Below, in pieces: positions 1 through 12,191 of a stretch of 64,000 nt of DNA. The number at the start of each line of letters is the position of its first letter. Position 1 is the stretch's first letter. The notes under the pieces were generated by a model. That model ran no database searches, was not told where the DNA came from, and saw only the letters and a list, made by a program, of their open reading frames with translations. The translations under genes were made by a program, and so were the position numbers. This stretch comes from Cryptomeria japonica. Taxonomy: Eukaryota > Streptophyta > Pinopsida > Cupressales > Cupressaceae. The stretch lies in the NCBI RefSeq assembly GCF_030272615.1, contig NC_081414.1:310445664-310509663 (forward strand), read 5' to 3'.

Positions 1-288
1 AAAAGAATTTATTAGGTTAATGATGGATTAGAAAGATGATTTGTAGGAACCATGTAGGTTAACTAATTAATTGAAATTAATTAGCTAAGAGGAGGATTTG
101 AGAAGATTTAATTTTTAGAAGAATAAAAAGAGGGGTTGATTTATTAAATAAATCAATCACATACTATAGTGACAATATTAATTATAATTAATTAATATTG
201 AGGAGAATTGGAATTTAAATAATTAATTAATAAATTAATTAAGTGAGGAATTAAAAATAATTAAAATAATTATTTGTAAGTGTCTACA
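1..288 (-). repeat. 3' LTR of the Tat element (partial, cut by window edge)
   Basis: These bases match the right-hand part of the complete LTR at 14826-16062 with scattered substitutions. Read on the minus strand, the LTR begins TGTAGACACTTA directly after the polypurine tract, which fixes the inner edge at 288. Only the first 288 of about 1240 bases are inside the window. Confidence 0.9.
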
Positions 289-303
289 TTTTGCCCCTCT
301 TTT
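289..303 (-). other. polypurine tract of the Tat element
   Basis: On the minus strand the sequence AAAAGAGGGGCAAAA directly abuts the TG that starts the 3' LTR. This is the expected plus-strand priming site of an LTR retrotransposon. Confidence 0.85.
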
Positions 304-1236
304 ACACAGCAACAAATTTGGCGATGAGAAGAAGATAAAAAAAGAAGAATCAGATGCCCTAGCGTAAAGCGTGGGAGGTGTATGCCCCCTCGAGATTTTT
401 TTCGAAAAAAAAGACGAAAAATTTCTCGAAAATAAAAGAAGAAGAATTTGAGTGGAAGATATGCGTGAGGAAGAAATATGAAGTAGACGTGGAAAATTTA
501 GAAGGAAGAACAGAAGATGCGAGACCGCGGAGGAAAGGGACCCTCACGGGGGCCCATATAAGCCACAACGGGACCAATGAGGAGTCATTGTTACACACAA
601 GCCTTGGAGCCACTCAGAGCGAAGAAGAAGAGAAGGAGAGATGGACCGCATTCCAGTTTGTAATCATCACGTCGAGAGGATCTGATGATTCGACCGACCG
701 ACCAGCTACGAACCATTGATATGTAGGACTATCCCCCTTTTGGAATTTTTGATTTGGGTAGAATTTAGGGCTAGGAATGGGGGTCTAAGTTAGGCGAGAT
801 GCACACACTGATCGTTGTTTCAGCGTGCGCACCCCCAGGTAAGCGTGAGCACTAGCGATTGGCACAGGCGCTCACTGTAGGGCCAGGTAGAATAGGGTTT
901 TTTTGGGGGGAATGGGGGGATTAGCGCGGTTGCTTGCTCTTCAGTGCGAGCAGTCGTGCTTCGACGCGAGCACCCAAGGGGTTATGCAGGTGCTTGCACT
1001 TAAGAATGGGTGCTCATGTGGATTGGTCCGAAAATGGGGGCTTGAGTAGGGTAGGAGTCTTTGTTGGCACGAGAGTCATGGTTTTGGCACGAGCGCTGGA
1101 TAGATCAGTGTGTGCGCCTGGGAAGGGGGGAAATGAAGTTTTGGCTTAGAATTTTTTGGAATAGGGGGAGGGTATGGTTGGTTCCAGAGATCAAGAGAGA
1201 ATTTTTGGGCATGGAAGTAATGATTTAGTCTGATGG
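304..1236. other. Tat element 3' region between PPT and antisense ORF
   Basis: No coding region is convincing here; the 113-codon plus-strand frame at 378-719 has no recognisable motif. From about 800 to 1110 there is a CpG-rich stretch with repeated words such as GCGAGCAC and GCGCAC. It includes TTGTTTCAGCGTGCGC at 815-830, which is the inverted counterpart of a motif in the 5' leader of the same element (14667-14684). Confidence 0.5.
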
Positions 1237-3434
1237 ATGCAGGTGGAGATGGGGTCGTTGGCTTCAAGAGAGCATTGGCCTACTACGATGAGCCTATATC
1301 GTGAGTTAGGCTGCAATGAGCTGGAGGTGCTAGCTACATTGGGATTACATTATGTAGGCAAGTGGTCGAGGATATGAGCGCATATTGCTATGATGATGAC
1401 ACTAGTGGAGAGGTGGGATAGTTGGTATAACACCTTCCGTTTGCCGACTGGATAGGCCACAATTACTCTTTTGGATGTTTGGAGGATCTTGAATATCCCC
1501 TTTCGTGGTGTTATCCCAAGTATTAGTTAGATTCAACCAATTTTTATCTTCGGGAGGTGTGTGAGTATGAGAATCCACCGATGTTGGATAGGAGTAGGAT
1601 GCATTTGGGCCGAGCGATGGGTGTTCGACAGATTCCTCAGCTGGTTTTGGTTATTTGTGGATTCTTGAGTGGGCGGATCATTTCGGATTTGGGCGGACAT
1701 GGATTTCCTCTAGGATGGAGCAGGTGCCTATATTTCATGGTGCATGATGGTCAACATTATGCATGGGGCGCAACGATGCTTGCCCAATTATACCATGATA
1801 TGCATCTGGTGGTCTATAGGGAGTATGTTAGTTTATCTATAGGGGTCACACTTCTACACATCTGAGCATGGGAGCATATTGTAGTTACTCGGCCCCTAGG
1901 GGTATAGGATAGGAAACCTCGACAACCATTTATGGACAGGTATAGGGGATTGCTGCACTATACATAGACAACGTCCGTATGGTTCTGGCGGAGGATTTTG
2001 GATGAGCTGGCACAGTTTACATGGAGGCCATTTTTGGGATGTGAGAGTTGGAGAGATGACTGGCAGCTGCATTGGGTGGGAGTGGAGATTTGGATATTTG
2101 GGAGGTCTGTATATATCATGGAGTACTATGCTCCATTCGGGGTGGCTCGACATCTTGGGTAGGTACAAGACATGGTGGGAGATATTCCTGTGTATCCTCA
2201 GATTACACAGGAGGTCAGATATTGGGGCCCGATAGTGAGCCCCTTGGAGGGTCGGACCAGCTTCCAAACATCATTTCTTTTGGTCTGGGATGAGTGGATG
2301 GGGGCAGGGGAGGATCTAGGCACCACAGGTGGATATAGGAGCTGGTGGGAGGAGCACTTGCTAGTGCGGCTTACCATTCCTGGGGTTTTGGAGGATGAGG
2401 AGTTGCAGCCAGGGGTAGACCAAGTTGTTGGTGGGGAGGATGATGGCTTAGGAGAGAGAGTTGTGGTTGGCACAGGGCGTGGTGCAAGCGGACAATAGAG
2501 GAGAGTTCGAGTAGTATGGAGGAGGGATCCATAGGAGGGAGAGGGATAGGGAGAGGATGCCCCAATAGGAGAGGCCACAGATGCTGTGGTTGGCGGGGGA
2601 GAGGAGGTTGTACCCATGGATGTTTCTGAGGCTCAGGCGGAGGAGAGGGGAGGGGTGTCACATGCTTATTATGAAAAATTACAGTAGGAGCAAGATACTA
2701 CTTGAGCGAGGCTTCATTCTATTGAGGATAAGCTATAGGTAGAGAGGGCTCAGAGGGAGAGTATGGGAGCAGAGGTGGAGCGGTTGACGCGGGAGATATC
2801 CGATTTGATGGAGAGCCTCCATACCGTGAGGATAGAGGTGGATGCCTTGAGGGAGGATAGGGAGGAGTCAGAGAGGATGCTAGAGGAGACCCAAATAGGG
2901 ACACCCATAGCAGGGCTACGGGATGTTATTCATCGACAGGATGTCAAGCTAGCAGGGCTTGAGGCCAGGGTACAAAGGGCAGAGGCGGATGTGACACGGC
3001 TGCGGGGGGAGTGGGATGTAGCTTGCTAGGTGTTGGTTCCTGTAGGGCTTTGGCAGATATATGCCGATATTATGCAGTAGCGGGATAGGGCAGAGAGGGC
3101 AGCCAGAGAGGCAGAGTACTATAGGGGTTTGTATCATAGAGTAGTACCGACATTACAACAAGTAGCCTTGTACACTGAGAGTGTGCAATCTCGCAGGACC
3201 TAGAGTCAGCGACTGTCACAGAGTCAACAGACAGGTGGATCAGTGGGTTTTTGGCCACCGAGAGGAGGGGAGGCAAGAGGATCAGGTGGAGGGGGTACAA
3301 CAGAGGGGGGTGGAGAGGTAGGAGGGGAGAGTTATCTCCTTTGGCTTGTGTTTCATATTTTTGACCCTTCAGGGCAATCATTGTATTATGACAGACATAT
3401 TCATCTCTTTTTATATATAAACATGATTTGGTGA
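1237..3434 (+). pseudogene. antisense plant mobile domain (PMD, MAIN-like) ORF carried by the Tat element
   Basis: This frame runs opposite to gag-pol, between integrase and the 3' LTR. It starts with ATG at 1237 (MQVEMGSLAS) and reaches the PMD-typical strand LVERWDSWYNTFRLPTG, then ATITLLDVWRILNIPFRG. After a frameshift before 1557 it continues with AWGATMLAQLYHDM, an LLHI-AWEHI motif split by a stop, YRGLLHY, a WRPFLG-like box and a segment ending VYPQI. These follow the order of the PF10536 aminotransferase-like plant mobile domain seen in MAIN/MAIL1 proteins and in some plant transposons. A coiled coil rich in Glu, Arg and Leu follows (2763-3029), then a Gly-rich tail ending at 3434. Stops include TGA near 1369 and 1863 and TAG near 1456; several look like C-to-T changes of Arg or Gln codons. 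Antisense genes at this position are known in Grande-type Tat elements. The role of such a captured gene is unknown. Confidence 0.75.
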
Positions 3435-5000
3435 TGATGGATGATGTGTAGCTTTTATCATGATGGATTCTGTTTATTTTTCTTGTGTTGTGATGTATGG
3501 ATGAAATTATGGATATGTTGTGCTGACCTATTTGTGATGCAGTGTGAATGTTTATATATGTGTGTTTATGATCTGTTTCTGACATGTTTTTGGATGCAGG
3601 ATGAGTGATTTGTGCTTTTTGATATGTATATATGCAAATGTGTGATGGATTTGTAGATGTAAAATGATTTGTGATGCAATCTGAATGTAATGTTACATGG
3701 ATGAATAAATATTTATTTATGTGATGCAACCTAAGTGCAACCTATGTGATAAATGTTTTGTGAAAAAATGACTATCTAAATGAAATAAGTAATGCAATCT
3801 ATATGATGTGAATGAATGATACAAAAAGGGAATATGCCAATAATAACACAATGATCTTAGATATAAAAATAGAAGAATATGGAATAAATGGGAAATGGAG
3901 GAAATTGAGGACTCCATGGGATTATTAGATTTAGGATTTTATGGAATGGTGGTGAAAATTATGCACAAAAAATGTGGAGAGCCAACCTAGTTTGATATTG
4001 CCTTGGGTGACTTGCACCATTGATTATAGAAATCAGGATGTTAGGAGAAACTCGAGGCATGGAATGACTCTCAGACAAACAGGAATTCCTTACACACAGC
4101 TATGCAAGTATTGAGAAACACTTAATACAAAGTTGTGGGTAATTGCAATGAAACCCTCAAACACACTGATACCTCTTGTACATGAGAAGGTAAGTGTTGA
4201 TAAACACTAGTACCAGGTCACCAGTTTATACAAGAGAGATCCAAAACATGCCATGCTATGAAAATATGACCCAGTATGCAGCTATTGTAACATACCTGGA
4301 TATGGAAAATCCAGGAAATCGTAGATAGTTGCAGTTGTAGGGCAAAAGATGCAAGTCTAAATGAAAAATCCAATAAATCAAACAAGTCACTCACTCATGA
4401 CCAACTGATACCTCTTGCCAAGAGTAGGATTAAGATGGAGGATTAGGTTGCCAGGCGAGGGAAGGATTCATCCCTAGGGAAAAGTGGACTTTTGGATAGG
4501 GCAAGTGATCATATGGTTTTGAAGATTAACTTGTGGACTGTTCTCAAGACTTCATGAAGCTCACATAGAGGCACATAAGCTCAGTTTGATGGAACATTCC
4601 TTATTTATGACTTAGGCGAAGACTCATCATGATACGCGTGTTTTATTGGGAGGCAGAAGGGAAGGAATGTTGTGAATGGGTGGACTGGATGCGGGGCATT
4701 TTGCAATGTCGACCTGGTAGACAATGGATCCGGTTATTTACCTTGGCACCTGCATAGAGGTTTTCACCAAGGTACTTGTCCATAGCGCCACAAAGTGGTT
4801 TTCACTGATGGATGAATTGTTTTTTCTTTTCTTTTTCTGATTTTTTGATTGATTTTTTTTTTGTGTGTGTCACAAGGCGCTTGTTTGCTAGGTTTTCACC
4901 AAAGTGACGATTTTTTTAGGATCTTTTTCTCATTTTTTTGTTTTTTTTGTATTTTTTTATTTTATTTTTATTTTTTTGATAATTTAAGACTTTCTGAGGA
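3435..5000. other. Tat element non-coding 3' region
   Basis: No supportable gene. The stretch is AT-rich, with TGTGATG-type repeats at about 3440-3740 and poly-T runs at 4810-4990. The phrase GGTTTTCACCAA recurs near 4761 and 4892. It separates the end of integrase from the antisense PMD frame. Confidence 0.5.
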
Positions 5001-6350
5001 CTAGGCATAAATTTTTTTGAGGTGCATGATATTCATTGGATCATCCAAAGGATCACCTTTAGGAGTAGCTAATTCATAAGCTTATGATCCATATTTTGTT
5101 GTGATTACATATGGTCCGAGCCAATCAGGCTTGAACTTGCCTTTCTTTTCTCTTTCTTGTAGATTTTTCTGATTCTCCTTGAGGACAAGATCACCGATTT
5201 GAAATTCCTAGGTTCTGACTTTTTTGTGATAACTCATGCGTAGATGGTTTTGATATACCTGGAGATGATTCAAGGCCTTGAGGTGCCTTTCATCTAACAA
5301 TTCTAGCTCTTGTAAGCAAGCAATTTTGTATTCTTCATCTGGTAGGATATTTTGTAGTGATACCCCTAGAGAGGGGATCTCGATCTCAAGGGGAAGGATG
5401 GCTTCGGAGCCAAAGACCAGGGAATAAGGGGTGGTGCCTGTGGGGGTATAGAAGGAGGTGCGGTAGGCCCACAAAGCAGGATGGAGTTAGAGGTGCCAAT
5501 CACAACCAACTTCATTGACTGTCTTTTTGAGGATTTTGATTAGGGTTTTATTAGAAGCCTCAGCTTGGCCATTTCCTTGGGGGTAATATGGGGTGGAAAA
5601 ATGATGTTGGATGTCGAATATTTGGCAGAGTACTTTGACATCCTAGTTTTTAAATTGTCTATCATTATCTATGATAATATATTTTGGAATGCCATATCGG
5701 CAGATCAGGTAGTTCAGGATGAATTTTGATATCTGCTTACCAGTGGTAAAAGTAAGAGGGATAGCCTCTACCCACTTGGTGAAATACTCGGTGGTGGTGA
5801 TAATGAATTTATGTCTGTTGGAGGATGAAGCATGGATTTTCCCAATGAGATCAATCCCCCATTGTGATAAGGGCCATGGCGTAATGAATGAGTGCAATTC
5901 TTGTGACGGTGCATGAATCTTGTCGCCATGTTGCTGGAAAGGGATGCATTTCTTCACATAGTTATATGCATCTACTTCCATTTTAGGCCAATAATATCCT
6001 GTTCTCAAAATCTTTTTAGCCAAGGTGAGCCCACTTGAGTGTGCCGCACAGATGCCCTCGTGCACTTTGCTTAATTCCCATTCTGCCTCTTGTTTATCTA
6101 AACACCTTAGGAGGGAACCATCGAAATGCCTTCTGAATAGGTTGTCTCCAAGGATGGTGTAACGAGCACATCGGCGAATGAAGGTTTGTTGTTGGGTTTT
6201 GGTGAGATGTGGGAGAATGGTGTTGTCTTTTAGGAAAGCAAAGGTTTGTTTGTACCAAGGGGACTCGGGACCAATGAGTACACACACCATTTCAGATTCT
6301 GGTAGGTCATATGCTGGTATAAATAGTTTCTCAACCAAGAAATCACACTT
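5001..6350 (-). pseudogene. Tat element integrase
   Basis: The integrase is readable on the minus strand in the main pol frame. A zinc-binding HHCC region (HEGICAAHSSG ... CIPFQQHGD, the second Cys replaced in the last pair) is followed by the catalytic core. The core Asp residues are seen in WGIDLIGK and IIDNDRQFKN, and the Glu in GQAEASNKTL downstream of a stop near 5640. The C-terminal part (MWAYRTSFYTPTGTTPYSLVFG, then GDLVLKENQKN and a KFKPDWLGPY-type chromatin-end motif) runs to a TAG at 5001-5003, taken as the pol terminus. At least two in-frame stops make it non-functional. Integrase would insert the cDNA copy into the genome. Confidence 0.85.
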
Positions 6351-6359
6351 CTGACTGTG

Positions 6360-6975
6360 TGCTGGCATCTGAAGGAGGGAGCCAATGGTGGCCATTGCAT
6401 TTGTAGCCCTGTTGTTTGTTCGTGGGATTTGATCAAACTTGATTGTCATGAAGTGTTGCTTGAGATATTCAACCATGGTATGGTAGGGAAGGAGTTTATC
6501 ATCTTTTGTTGGTACTCATCATTGACTTTTTTATGACAAGTTGGGAATCACCATAGACTTGTAATTCCTTTATTTTCTAGTGGATAGCCAAGCACAAACC
6601 TGTGATGAGTGCCTTGTATTCTGTGATGTTGTCAGTACATGCAAAGGCTATCTTGTATGACTTTGGGATGCCATCTCCTTGAGGTGTGATCAATAATATC
6701 CCTCCCCCGATCCATTTTGGGTGCAAGAGCCATCAAAGTACAATCACCATGTGGAGGATGTGGTAACAATTATAATGAACTCATTTGGTAATTCTGTGAG
6801 AATAGGATGGTCACCTGGAAGTGGAGCATCCACCAACTAGTCTGCGATGAATTATCCCTTGATTGCTTTTCTGTCTACATATTCAATGTAAAATTTACTT
6901 AAGAGCATGACCCATTTAGCGGTTTTGGTAGTGAGGGCAACTTTTGACAAGAGTTATTTAAGTGGATCAATCTTA
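6360..6975 (-). pseudogene. second, archaeal-type RNase H of the Tat element
   Basis: Between the RT-linked RNase H and integrase the minus strand encodes, with stops and a frame change, the order DPLK..LLSK, AKWVMLLSKF, IEYVDRKAIKG, then YFDGSCTQNGSG, AFACTDNITEYKALITGL, KELQVYGDSQL and finally QIPRTNNRATNAMA. YFDGS, the TEY Glu, YGDSQL and the late Asp/Asn position are the acidic-residue blocks of the RNase H fold. A second RNase H of this type immediately before integrase is characteristic of Tat-group elements and is absent from chromoviruses. It would help degrade the RNA strand during reverse transcription. The final catalytic Asp of the R-x-x-N-x-x-A-D block reads as Asn here. Confidence 0.75.
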
Positions 6976-7010
6976 GCAATCTGTTTTGTTTTATTATTCA
7001 ACATATAGTG

Positions 7011-8294
7011 TCAGAGTTTCAGTGTGCTAAACACTAATGCCAAACATGCTCTTTCAATGGGGGTATAATTGAGTTCATACCCTAGTAGTGTTCGACTGAT
7101 GTAGTAAATGGCATGTTCCTTCCCTTGATCATCTATTTGTCCTAGCAATGCCCCCAATGCCACTGCAGTAGCACATATATACAAAATAAGAGGTTTTCTA
7201 GGAGTAGGAGGCATCAAAACTAGAGGTGATGCTAGATTTTCTTTTAGTTTCTCAAAGGCCTTTTGACATAAGCAATCCCATTTGAATTTTGTGTCTTTTC
7301 GCAACAGGTGTGCAATGGATGGCACTTATCTGCTAGTTGTGAAATAAAATGTCTAACGGATTGGAATTTCCCCTGGAGACTGCGCAACTGTCTGAGAGTT
7401 TTCGAAGGAGGCATTTCCATGATAGCTTTTACCTTTGCAGGATTGACCTCGATGCCTCTACGGGAAACAATGAATCCTAATAGTTTTCCCGATGTGACCC
7501 CAAACACACAATTTTTGGGATTCAAGCACAATTTGTATTTTTCCAATCTTTCAAAGATCTGCTTTAGAATAGGGACGTGTTCTTGTCTTGTCTTAGATTT
7601 GCCTAGCAGATCATCCACATAGTCCTCCATAATTTTATGCAAGAGGTCATGAAAAATTGTTGTCATGGCACATTGATATGTAGCTCCAACATTTTTGAGG
7701 CCAAAAGGCATGACCCGGTAACAAAAAAGTCCCCCATGGTGTCGTGAATGCAGTTTTATGCTGATCCTCATTTGCAATCCTGATTTGGTTGTATCCAGAA
7801 AATCCATCCATAAGCGACAACATCTCATGTCGTGCTTTAAGGTCCACAATCATATCTATATTCAGGAGCGGGAAATCATCTTTAGGACAAGCTTGATTTA
7901 GATCTCAAAAATATGTGCAGATGCGGATGCCCTCGGTGGGTTTGCTGATAGGTAAAATGTTGGAGACCCATTCAGCATAGTCTATTGGTTTGATTAATTA
8001 TGCGTCTAACATCTTTTGGGGTTCCGCTTTGACCAGGAGTGCAATATGTGGGTGCATTTTGCGCAATTTTTGTTTTAAGGGTTTTGCATTTGGGCGGACA
8101 ACGAGATTGTGAACCACCAAGGCAGGATCCAACCCTAGCATATCGACATAGGACCATGCAAAATTTATTTTTACCTTTGCAAGGAAGTTGATGAAATCTT
8201 GTTTCACTTTTTCTATGAGGGACTTGGCAATGAGCACATTTTTCGGAGTGACTTCGGTGCCCATGTTGATGTTGTCTGTTTCTTCTATCAGCAA
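7011..8294 (-). pseudogene. Tat element reverse transcriptase and linked RNase H
   Basis: RT begins around FAWSYVDMLGLDPALVVHNL, continues with MIVDLKARHEMLSLMDGFSGYNQI (the first catalytic Asp block), and after a frameshift near 7730 with VMPFGLKNVGATYQ and the catalytic DYVDDLLGKSK. The thumb/connection (GFIVSRRGIEVNPAKVKAI) leads into the RNase H start (KPLILYICATAVALGALLGQ) and ISRTLLGYELNYTPIERACLAL. The palm, the YVDD box and the Gypsy-type RNase H order are all present. Two frame changes and several stops (for example near 7907 and 7998) inactivate it. Confidence 0.88.
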
Positions 8295-9186
8295 ATTTTA
8301 TCTGTCATGTAGAAGGTAACCAATGGTAGGGAGGTCAAGTTCCTCATTGTCAAGTGCCTTTTCCAGGTTTTCCCTTTCGGATACGCCCTTTGTTTTTATT
8401 TTTTGCTCATCCAAAGGTGCCTCAGAGAGGTTTTCACCTAGGGAATCATGTTTTTTGCTTTGATTATCTTTTTTGAGACTAAGGGCATTGACCTGAATAC
8501 TAAAGTATCCCTTTTCGTGTAGTTGAATACCCTCTATTCTGTTACAATCTTCCAGATTTCACACCATCGGGAGAGTAATGAGAGCATTATCATTGACACA
8601 AATGTCTAAAGTGGGTTTGTCTCATTGGCCCCAGTCTATGAGTTTAGGATGGACAAGATGTAGCTCGTGTGAAGGGGGAGTGGTTATGAGGGTGATGGCA
8701 TTGACGTGAGTGTCAAAGAAGATATCATTTTCGTATTCATAAGGCATTTCGTGGAACTCCTCTTTGTTAGCGCTTTCGATATCCATATAAGGACTAGAAG
8801 GGGCACTAGCGATAGTAATCTTAGGCACTGGGGTGTACCCCAAGCCTTTGTTGTACTTGTAGGAGATAGGATTTATGGGTGCTTTTCTTTCTTTCTCCTC
8901 TGGTCCCAAGTCGTGTCCTTTGTAACCCATTTTTTTTACTATAGCTGATGCTTTTGGGTACATCTTTTTAGATATTTTTGTTGGATCTACATCTTCTTCC
9001 CGGTATAACCATGAAGAGACATATGCATCGAGGCTCTCCTCATCAAGTGGGCCCCATTACTGGAAGGTGGTATTTTGGCAATACATGACTATTTTTGGGT
9101 CTTTCTTTAGCTCTTTTGGTTTGCCAAATGACTTAGGAGATAGGGGGAGGTTGCCTATTAATAAGACATCTTCCAATTTGTATTCT
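8295..9186 (-). pseudogene. protease-RT linker of the Tat element, with a G-patch-like segment
   Basis: The minus strand between protease and RT stays largely open. It contains a segment at about 8963-8830 reading ASAIVKKMGYKGHDLGPEEK ... NKGLGYTP. The Gly and aromatic spacing (MGYKGxxLG, then GLGY) resembles a G-patch, a glycine-rich RNA-binding motif also known next to protease in some retroelements. The similarity is by eye only. The segment shares the frame of gag and integrase, with a stop at 8619-8621. Confidence 0.45.
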
Positions 9187-9762
9187 TCACAACCATTGTC
9201 CAAGATCTTGATTTGTGTATTTGGTTGGGATGAGGTGGAGGCAATATGTGTCAGATGGAGGCGTTGGCGAGGGTCTATTTAGTGACAAATGATATGGATG
9301 TTTCCCCTCCAAGAGTTTGCAATATTGAAAAGGTTGTGGATCACCTTTGATAGTGATCTCTCTTCCATTGAAGGGGAATTTGATGCATTGGTGATAGGTG
9401 GAGGGTATAGCTTGTATGGAGTGAATCCATGGCTGACCGAGGAGAATGTTGTAGGGGAGATCAAGATATAGTACTTGGCAAGGGGTTTCAATTGTAATAG
9501 GGCCCACTTGAAGAGGTAAGGTGATCATGCCCTTCAAAACTCTTTCTGCATCATCATATGCTTTTATTGTAATCCTTCCTGATGTGTCTACTAGGTCCTC
9601 AAAAAGTCCCAATTGTTTTATTAACTTGTATGTACACAGATTAAGTCCGGATCCACCATCTATCAAAATATATTTGACCTTGTGCTTTTGGATAAGGGCT
9701 TCAATGTGCAAAGACTTGTTGTGGTCTCCATCTACAGGAGCATCATTGGAGGTGAATACCAA
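9187..9762 (-). pseudogene. Tat element aspartic protease
   Basis: This frame encodes VKYILIDGGSGLNLC, the retropepsin active-site block (D-G/S-G or D-G-G-S), followed by TYKLIKQLGL, a hydrophobic strand with LPLQVGPITIETPCQVL and the second flap-to-C-terminal block YNILLGQPWIH (the ILGRPW-type motif of Ty3/Gypsy proteases). The residues around the active Asp (LIDGGS) match plant Tat/Athila-type proteases. It is in another frame from the upstream gag, with the shift near 9765. It would cleave the gag-pol polyprotein. Confidence 0.8.
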
Positions 9763-9912
9763 GTGCTGTTGGGCAACAAGGTTCCAATGAGATCTTGGAA
9801 TTGGGCAACAAGGTGAATAGCATTGACGTTATCAGGAATGCGAGACTCAAGGAGGGCTTGTTCCAAAATTTCTTTATGTACAGGGGAAGTCTTGAGAAGT
9901 TCTAGAATGGAA

Positions 9913-12191
9913 ATTTACACGGGGGTCTTCCCAAGTTGGTCAAGGAGGTCATATCGGTGGGTGGAAGACATGGGTGGGGGAGGAACTCCTTGGACGGTGC
10001 CTTTGCCTCGACGTGTGGTTACATTGCAGTCATTTTGGGGATGGGAGGTGGAAGACATGGTGCCTTGAATGACTATCTTAGTAGGGTTTGGTCTACTTTG
10101 GGAAGGGGGAGGATTAACTCCTTGGATAGTTATGACATTAACATGGTTGTTCGCGGGCTCAATGCGACCTACTAAAGAGTCAAAGCTGGTTATGTGATTA
10201 GTGTAGTCATAACTCACTGCATTAGATGATGAGCCTTTTCCTTTATCATGCTTTGAGAAGGGTTCTTGGTACATTTTAAGTTTGTCATTGTTATTACCAA
10301 GTTTTACATTTGCTACTTCAATCTCACCCCTATCAATGAGATCTTGTATGTAGATTTTAAGCTTCGTGCACTTTCGTGTATCATGTCCCTTGATACGATG
10401 ATACTCACAATACTCATTCTCATTATACCATCTAGGTTTGGGGTGATTGGGGTCAAACGGGCTAGTGATCGGAAAAATCACTCCACCTGCTTGGACAAGT
10501 TTTTGAAACACCATTCCAATAGGCTTAGCAAGAGGATTGAAGTCTCTTGGAGTCCTATTATTTGATCGGGGTGATCGTCCCTAGATCGAGACATTGTTGT
10601 GAGGGTTTTAGGATTGATTTTGATTATTTTGATTGTTGAATTGATGATTATTGGTGGTGGATTTTGGGGGAGCAACAACGGTTTGGACCCACTTCGCATC
10701 AGTTACACCGTTGTTGACTACGTTTTTGTTTTTAGACTAGAACTTTGGCTTGACATTATGATAAGAGGAAGAACTTTGTGTCAATTTTTGGTAATGTTTC
10801 AAGGTTCCTTCCTCCAACAAGACATGTTCAAGCGCGAGGCCCTTATCGGTTAATTTTTGGAAGGATTTGATACATTGAGATGTCAGAGGTCTTGAAAGTT
10901 CGGGTCCCAAGTTCTTTTGAAATAATTCAATTTGATGTTGTTCTGGCATGTCCCATTGGAACTTCTTGATAAGATATCACCACCTTTGCAAGAATTTGGC
11001 GAAAGTCTCTCTAGGCCTTTGCTTTGTGTTGTAGAGGTCCATCATCGAAACATCATTAGCCATGTTGTAGGCATAGTGAGCTACAAATTTCTCTGCCAAG
11101 TCTGGAAAGGAGACAATGGAGCCTCGTGGTAGAGATGAGAACCATGCCAGGGCATCTCCTATGAGACTCTTGGGAAAGAGTCTACGAAGCTATAGGTCAC
11201 TATAGGAGACTTCTTGACATAACATGTGAAATTCTCGGACATGGTCGCGGGGGTCTCTTTTGCCTTCATACTTGGTGAATTTAGGGATCTCAAATCCTAG
11301 GGGGCAGGGTGCGACTGATATAGATGGGTCATAGGGACAAGGAAAAAATTCCTCAAACGAGTAAGGTTTCCTCTTATTAGTCCCTTCTTTCATGTCCTTG
11401 ATGATATTTTACATGTCTTGAGTTTCCTTGATGAGGTCTTGTTGTGGATTTTGATAATGATGAATTGTATTTTCCCCAAGAATTGGATGAGTCAAGGAAG
11501 TTGCACCACCATGAATGTATTGATATGACGAGGAGGCGGGAATATGAGATGTGATGATCGATGTCACTGGGATTTGAGTGATAGTTGGTTGCAGCCCACA
11601 AACTATTGTGACAGGGTTGAGTGCGGCCCGGATAAAGTTTGCGACATTGTTGATAGGAAGTGAAGTTTGTGGAATAGAAATATGTGATTGAATGGAAGAA
11701 TGTGGTATAGAAGCATGTTGGAGAATAGATGAGATCGGATTTGATAGTGATATAGATGGTAAGGAGGAAGAAGGTGGGATGGAGACCACGAGGGGAGGTG
11801 CCGTAGGTGGCACTGATTGAGTTTGGATGATTGTTGGGGCTGCAATTGATTGAGTTTGAATAACAGGTGCAACATTCTATGTGGGAGTAAGGTCTCCTTG
11901 TGGTTGTTGGCCGAGAGAGGATCTGTCAAATTCAGGTGGAAGTTGAGCTCCATTTTCAAGGAGGGTCTTTAGAAGTGCAGTAGGATTAGGTTGGATGAAC
12001 TTTTCAATCATCTCTTGGTTATAAGAGTCCGCTAGGAAAGTTTGCACTTCTAGAGAGAGTTCATCTTGGATAATTGTATTAGGATTTTGGATTTGATCTT
12101 GGTTGCTAGGTTTCCCACTTTGTGTAGGATCTTGTGTGGTATCTTCATATAGGACACTAATGTCTGGAATGCCATATTGTTGTTCAACCAT
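9913..12191 (-). pseudogene. Tat element gag polyprotein
   Basis: One minus-strand frame, broken by about six stops, runs from the ATG at 12191 (MVEQQYGIPDISVLYED). After a Pro/Ser/Ile-rich N-terminal segment, the retrotransposon gag core appears: KFTKYEGKRDPRDHVREFHM, then LFPKSLIGDALAWFSSLP, AEKFVAHYAYN and RPRETFAKFLQRW. These are the aromatic-rich boxes of the PF03732 gag domain. A Cys/His box (CEYHRIKGHDTRKCTKLK, near 10410) is a modified zinc-binding motif typical of Tat gag. The start is the first ATG of the long frame; the true initiator could lie upstream. Confidence 0.8.

Noticed and set aside
2198-2661. Pro/Ser-rich minus-strand frames of 96 and 139 codons
   Set aside because: They are shadows of the plus-strand PMD frame, whose Gly/Glu-rich codons read as Pro/Ser on the opposite strand.
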